Both the position numbers and the translations under genes were made by a program. Shown here piece by piece: positions 7,043-8,886 of a stretch of DNA of 8,886 nt (positions within the stretch are counted from its first letter, which is position 1; each line of letters begins with the position of its first letter). Origin of the DNA: Gemmatimonadales bacterium (GTDB lineage Bacteria > Gemmatimonadota > Gemmatimonadetes > Gemmatimonadales > GWC2-71-9); NCBI GenBank assembly GCA_030601605.1, contig JAUVTI010000075.1, positions 1-8,886 of the forward strand, read 5' to 3'. Below the pieces are notes generated by a model, which saw only the letters and a list, made by a program, of their open reading frames with translations, did no database searches and was not told the origin of the DNA.

Positions 7043-8203
7043 ATGCGCCGCATGATCGCCGGGTTTGCAGCGATGCTCTGGGTGGCCGGGTGCGACAACT
7101 CCACGCCAGTGGATCCCGGGGGCGTACTCCCGGCGCCGGCCAACTTCTACTACGAGCTCGAGCCGAGCGGTGACCCCGTGAGGCCGATGGGCGTCCTGCT
7201 CGCGTGGGATCCCATTCTGAGCGATGCACTCCTGGTCTACCGCGTGTACTCGCGGCCCAACTTCAACGTGGACTTCGGGCTGCGCGGTGAGACCACCTCC
7301 ATCACGTTCCACGACAACGGCGATCCCGACCTGGAGTACTTCGTGGTGCCGGTGGACGTGGGGGGGCTCGAGGGGATCGCGAGTCTCAGTGTGATAATCG
7401 ACGAGCGGCTGCGCCTCGAGTCGCCCGCCTGGATCGTCGGCACGAGCCTGGACGAGGGCATCTTCCTCGCGTGGGCCGACAACCCGTTCGCCAGCGAGCC
7501 GGCGGGCTTCAAGCAGTACCGCGTCTACAGCGCCTCCTTCTCGCTCGACGACCCGGTGTGCGGAGTGTGGGGGCTGGAGGGAACCACCATCGCTCCCGAG
7601 TTCATCTCCTCGGCGCTCCCCAACGGGCAGCCTCGCTGCTTCGGCGTGACGGCGGAGAGCATAGAGGGATGGGAGAGCATGTGGTCGGACATCTGGGCCG
7701 ACACGCCTCGGCCCGACTCGCGCAACGTCGCGATGTGGGCGATGGAGTCGGACGCCACGTTGGCCGGTTTCAGGTTCTGGCGCGATGCGAACTCCGACGG
7801 CATCGCCAGCCGCAGCGAGCTCGGGCTGGTGCTGGACGGAACGCGCAGCGACCTCGACTTCCGCATCTCGCGTGACCTGAGCGGGCGGTTCTGGTTCGAG
7901 CCGGTGCGGTCCGGAACGGGAATGCTGGACATGGGCCCGGTGGAGGATCTCACCTCGATCGACTTCGCACCCGAGCTGGGTTACTCGACCGGTCAGCACG
8001 AGGCCAAGGTGGGCTTCGGGTACGTGTTCGAGATGGACGGCGGCGACGGCTTCGCGCGCTACGGCGGGCTACGTGTGAGTCACGTGGGGACCGAGTACAT
8101 GATCTTCGACTGGAGCTTCCAGACCGATCCGGGGAACCCGGAGCTGGCACCCGGGGGCGGCGTGAAGACCACTGGAACGAAGGGGATCATCGTTCCGCGG
8201 TAG
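7043..8203 (+). CDS. Predicted lipoprotein with fibronectin-III-like regions and an EF-hand loop
   Basis: I do not recognise a named family for this 386-aa protein. The N-terminus MRRMIAGFAAMLWVAGC ends in a VAGC lipobox, so it is probably exported and lipid-anchored at Cys17; Asp at +2 would retain it in the inner membrane under the E. coli Lol rule, which may not hold here. Residues about 31-122 and 126-221 look like two fibronectin-III-type beta sandwiches, each with a W and YRVYS pattern (LLAWDP...YRVYS, FLAWADN...YRVYS). The second contains Cys173 and Cys199, which could form a disulfide. Residues 248-259 (DANSDGIASRSE) match the 12-residue EF-hand calcium loop at positions 1, 3, 5, 6, 7, 9 and 12. 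The remainder (about 260-386) is beta-rich and unassigned. It is preceded by a strong ribosome site and separated from tatC-lptD by 147 bases, so it may be its own transcript. Function is unknown; surface binding or adhesion is only a guess. Confidence 0.85.
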   Translation: MRRMIAGFAAMLWVAGCDNSTPVDPGGVLPAPANFYYELEPSGDPVRPMGVLLAWDPILSDALLVYRVYSRPNFNVDFGLRGETTSITFHDNGDPDLEYFVVPVDVGGLEGIASLSVIIDERLRLESPAWIVGTSLDEGIFLAWADNPFASEPAGFKQYRVYSASFSLDDPVCGVWGLEGTTIAPEFISSALPNGQPRCFGVTAESIEGWESMWSDIWADTPRPDSRNVAMWAMESDATLAGFRFWRDANSDGIASRSELGLVLDGTRSDLDFRISRDLSGRFWFEPVRSGTGMLDMGPVEDLTSIDFAPELGYSTGQHEAKVGFGYVFEMDGGDGFARYGGLRVSHVGTEYMIFDWSFQTDPGNPELAPGGGVKTTGTKGIIVPR

Positions 8204-8209
8204 GAGCGA

Positions 8210-8266
8210 GAAAGGGGAACGGGAAGCGGGAAGCGGGAAGCGGGAAACGGGAAACGGGAAACGTAC
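8210..8266 (+). repeat. Left inverted-repeat array of GGGAARC heptamers
   Basis: After the outer motif GAAAGGGGA (8210-8218) come one GGGAAC-type hexamer (8215-8220), three GGGAAGC units (8221-8241) and three GGGAAAC units (8242-8262), ending in the inner motif CGGGAAACGTAC (8255-8266). The same outer and inner motifs recur in inverted orientation at 8705-8759. The stop codon of the minus-strand four-helix-bundle gene begins only a few bases inside. Confidence 0.9.
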
Positions 8267-8271
8267 TGCGA

Positions 8272-8637
8272 TCAACTCGGGACCGTTGCCCCCAGGCGCT
8301 TCAGCAGACCGACCAATACACTCAGGAGTCGATCGACGCTTCGTAGCACCTGGGCCGACTCCTGCTCGAGAACCAAACCGAGATCGCGGACGAGCTCCAA
8401 GTGGCACTTGAGCTCGCTCGCCGACCCCAGCGCTATCCGGAGGAATCGAATCAACTGACGGCGGGTTCCGAGTGAGTAGCCCTCACAAATGTTGGCCGGA
8501 ATCGAAATCGCCGCTCGGCGACTCTGGTCCGAGAGCGCGAAGTGCGGGCGCAGATCCCTCATTAACGTCAGTCGGTACGCATCTCGTGAGACGGAACGCG
8601 CGAGGCGGAATGCGTCGAGCGACTCGAGTTGGTGCAC
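8272..8637 (-). CDS. Four-helix-bundle protein, S23 / 23S-rRNA-intervening-sequence family (Avd-related)
   Basis: This 121-aa protein shows the family core: FALSDQSRRAAISIPANICE at 33-52 and then FLRIALGSASELKCHLELVR (65-84), within four predicted amphipathic helices. Length matches the usual 115-130 aa. The family includes proteins encoded in 23S rRNA intervening sequences and is structurally related to the Avd accessory protein of diversity-generating retroelements, where it binds nucleic acid; the role of stand-alone copies is not established. The start is the GTG at 8637, giving MHQLESLDAF, which aligns with the family N-terminus; no good Shine-Dalgarno precedes it and the frame is open further upstream. 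It is the only minus-strand gene here and is enclosed by inverted heptamer arrays, suggesting it arrived as a unit. No reverse transcriptase or template/variable repeat is nearby, so a retroelement role is unsupported. Confidence 0.88.
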   Translation of the reverse strand: MHQLESLDAFRLARSVSRDAYRLTLMRDLRPHFALSDQSRRAAISIPANICEGYSLGTRRQLIRFLRIALGSASELKCHLELVRDLGLVLEQESAQVLRSVDRLLSVLVGLLKRLGATVPS

Positions 8638-8650
8638 CCGGACACAGTAA

Positions 8651-8696
8651 GCCCCCGGTGCGCGTCCTGAGTGGCAATCCTACGCACGCGGGGGGC
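8651..8696 (-). other. GC-rich hairpin upstream of the S23-type gene
   Basis: GCCCCC (8651-8656) pairs with GGGGGC (8691-8696) and GTGCG (8658-8662) pairs with CGCAC (8683-8687), separated by a small internal loop (1 x 3 bases) and capped by a loop of 20 bases. On the minus strand it would lie in the 5' leader of the four-helix-bundle gene, 13 bases before its GTG. There is no U-run on either side, so it is not an ordinary intrinsic terminator. Confidence 0.6.
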
Positions 8697-8704
8697 AACC
8701 TGTC

Positions 8705-8759
8705 GTACGCTTCCCGTTTCCCGTTTCCCGTTTCCCGGCTGTTTCCCGCGTCCCCTTTC
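8705..8759 (-). repeat. Right inverted-repeat array of GGGAARC heptamers
   Basis: Read on the minus strand from 8759: the outer motif GAAAGGGGA, a diverged GGGACGC-like unit, GGGAAAC followed by a 4-base interruption, three GGGAAAC units and one GGGAAGC unit running into the inner motif CGGGAAGCGTAC (8716-8705). This mirrors the left array but with different unit composition and an interruption, as expected if arrays expand and contract while the ends stay fixed. Confidence 0.9.
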
Positions 8760-8766
8760 CCGGCCC

Positions 8767-8772
8767 TATATC
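8767..8772 (+). promoter_or_regulatory. Candidate -10 element of a leaderless hutU promoter
   Basis: TATATC lies 7 bases before the ATG at 8780, the spacing expected when transcription starts at or next to the start codon. There is no Shine-Dalgarno between it and the ATG, consistent with a leaderless mRNA. No clear -35 is seen; that region falls inside the right heptamer array. Confidence 0.4.
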
Positions 8773-8779
8773 CCTCGGC

Positions 8780-8886
8780 ATGACGACCTCGACAGCCCCG
8801 CGCACCGTCCGCGCCCCACGCGGGACCGATATCAGCTGCCGCGGCTGGGTTCAGGAAGCCGCGCTGCGGATGCTGATGAACAACCT
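8780..8886 (+). CDS. hutU: Urocanate hydratase, N-terminus (3' partial)
   Basis: Only the first 35 complete codons are in the window. Residues about 14-35 read RGTDISCRGWVQEAALRMLM followed by NNL, closely matching the conserved N-terminus of urocanate hydratase (RGTE-x-x-C-x-GW-x-QEA-x-LRML-x-NNL). The enzyme is cytosolic and NAD-dependent, and converts urocanate to imidazolone propionate, the second step of histidine degradation. The gene runs off the right edge, so the active site cannot be inspected; other hut genes would be expected downstream. The start at 8780 has no ribosome site but a TATATC box just upstream. The heptamer-bounded element ends 20 bases before it. Confidence 0.9.
   Translation, partial: MTTSTAPRTVRAPRGTDISCRGWVQEAALRMLMNN

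Larger units (their letters stand above)
8210..8759. mobile_element. Putative small non-autonomous element: heptamer inverted repeats bounding an S23-type gene
   Basis: About 550 bp bounded by inverted arrays (57 and 55 bp) whose outer ends both read GAAAGGGGA and whose inner ends both read CGGGAARCGTAC toward the interior. The interior holds only a four-helix-bundle gene and a hairpin; no transposase or reverse transcriptase is present. It sits between the stop of the lipoprotein gene and the start of hutU, leaving 6 and 20 bases outside. No target-site duplication is visible. Mobility is inferred from architecture; a static repeat cluster around a resident gene is the alternative. Confidence 0.5.

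Noticed and set aside
8210..8266. Heptamer array as a CRISPR array
   Set aside because: Units are 7 bases with no spacers and no cas genes are present.
8272..8637. Four-helix-bundle gene as part of a diversity-generating retroelement
   Set aside because: No reverse transcriptase, template repeat or variable repeat is seen in the window; only the accessory-like fold is shared.
8472..8783. Plus-strand open frame across the element into hutU
   Set aside because: Runs through the repeat array opposite the S23 family gene and has no recognisable domain.

Overview
The window looks like a chromosomal segment of a GC-rich diderm bacterium. The proline/arginine-rich TonB-type protein with a 'VYTVELVAAP'-like segment, the RDSL-rich coiled coils and the tol-pal-cpoB layout suggest Gemmatimonadota. 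This assignment rests on recollection of protein style, not on a search.

Positions 1-3343 carry the distal half of a Tol-Pal operon on the + strand: a TolA/TonB-like C-terminal half (cut by the window edge), tolB, pal and cpoB. The first two genes overlap by ATGA and the last two by GTGA, so translation is probably coupled. Together these proteins link inner membrane, peptidoglycan and outer membrane during division. After a 33-base gap without an obvious terminator comes a single 1172-codon frame (3377-6895). It encodes a complete six-helix TatC followed, without stop or plausible restart, by a second signal-peptide-like segment ending in AHA|Q and then a complete LptD/OstA-type outer-membrane LPS-assembly protein. 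This fused tatC-lptD gene is the most unusual coding feature.

Positions 6896-7042 are a short intergenic region with only a weak promoter candidate. Next comes a 386-aa predicted lipoprotein (7043-8203) with two fibronectin-III-like regions and a perfect EF-hand-type calcium loop.

Positions 8210-8759 form a compact unit of about 550 bp. Its ends are inverted arrays of a GGGAARC heptamer sharing matching outer (GAAAGGGGA) and inner (CGGGAARCGTAC) boundaries. Inside lie a minus-strand four-helix-bundle (S23/23S-rRNA-intervening-sequence-type, Avd-related) gene and a GC-rich hairpin just upstream of its start. It looks like a small non-autonomous mobile or domesticated repeat element. It ends about 20 bp before the start codon of urocanate hydratase (hutU, histidine degradation), which runs off the right edge and may be expressed from a leaderless promoter at the border of the element.

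The two leading candidates for something undescribed are the TatC-signal-LptD polyprotein and the heptamer-bounded S23 element.
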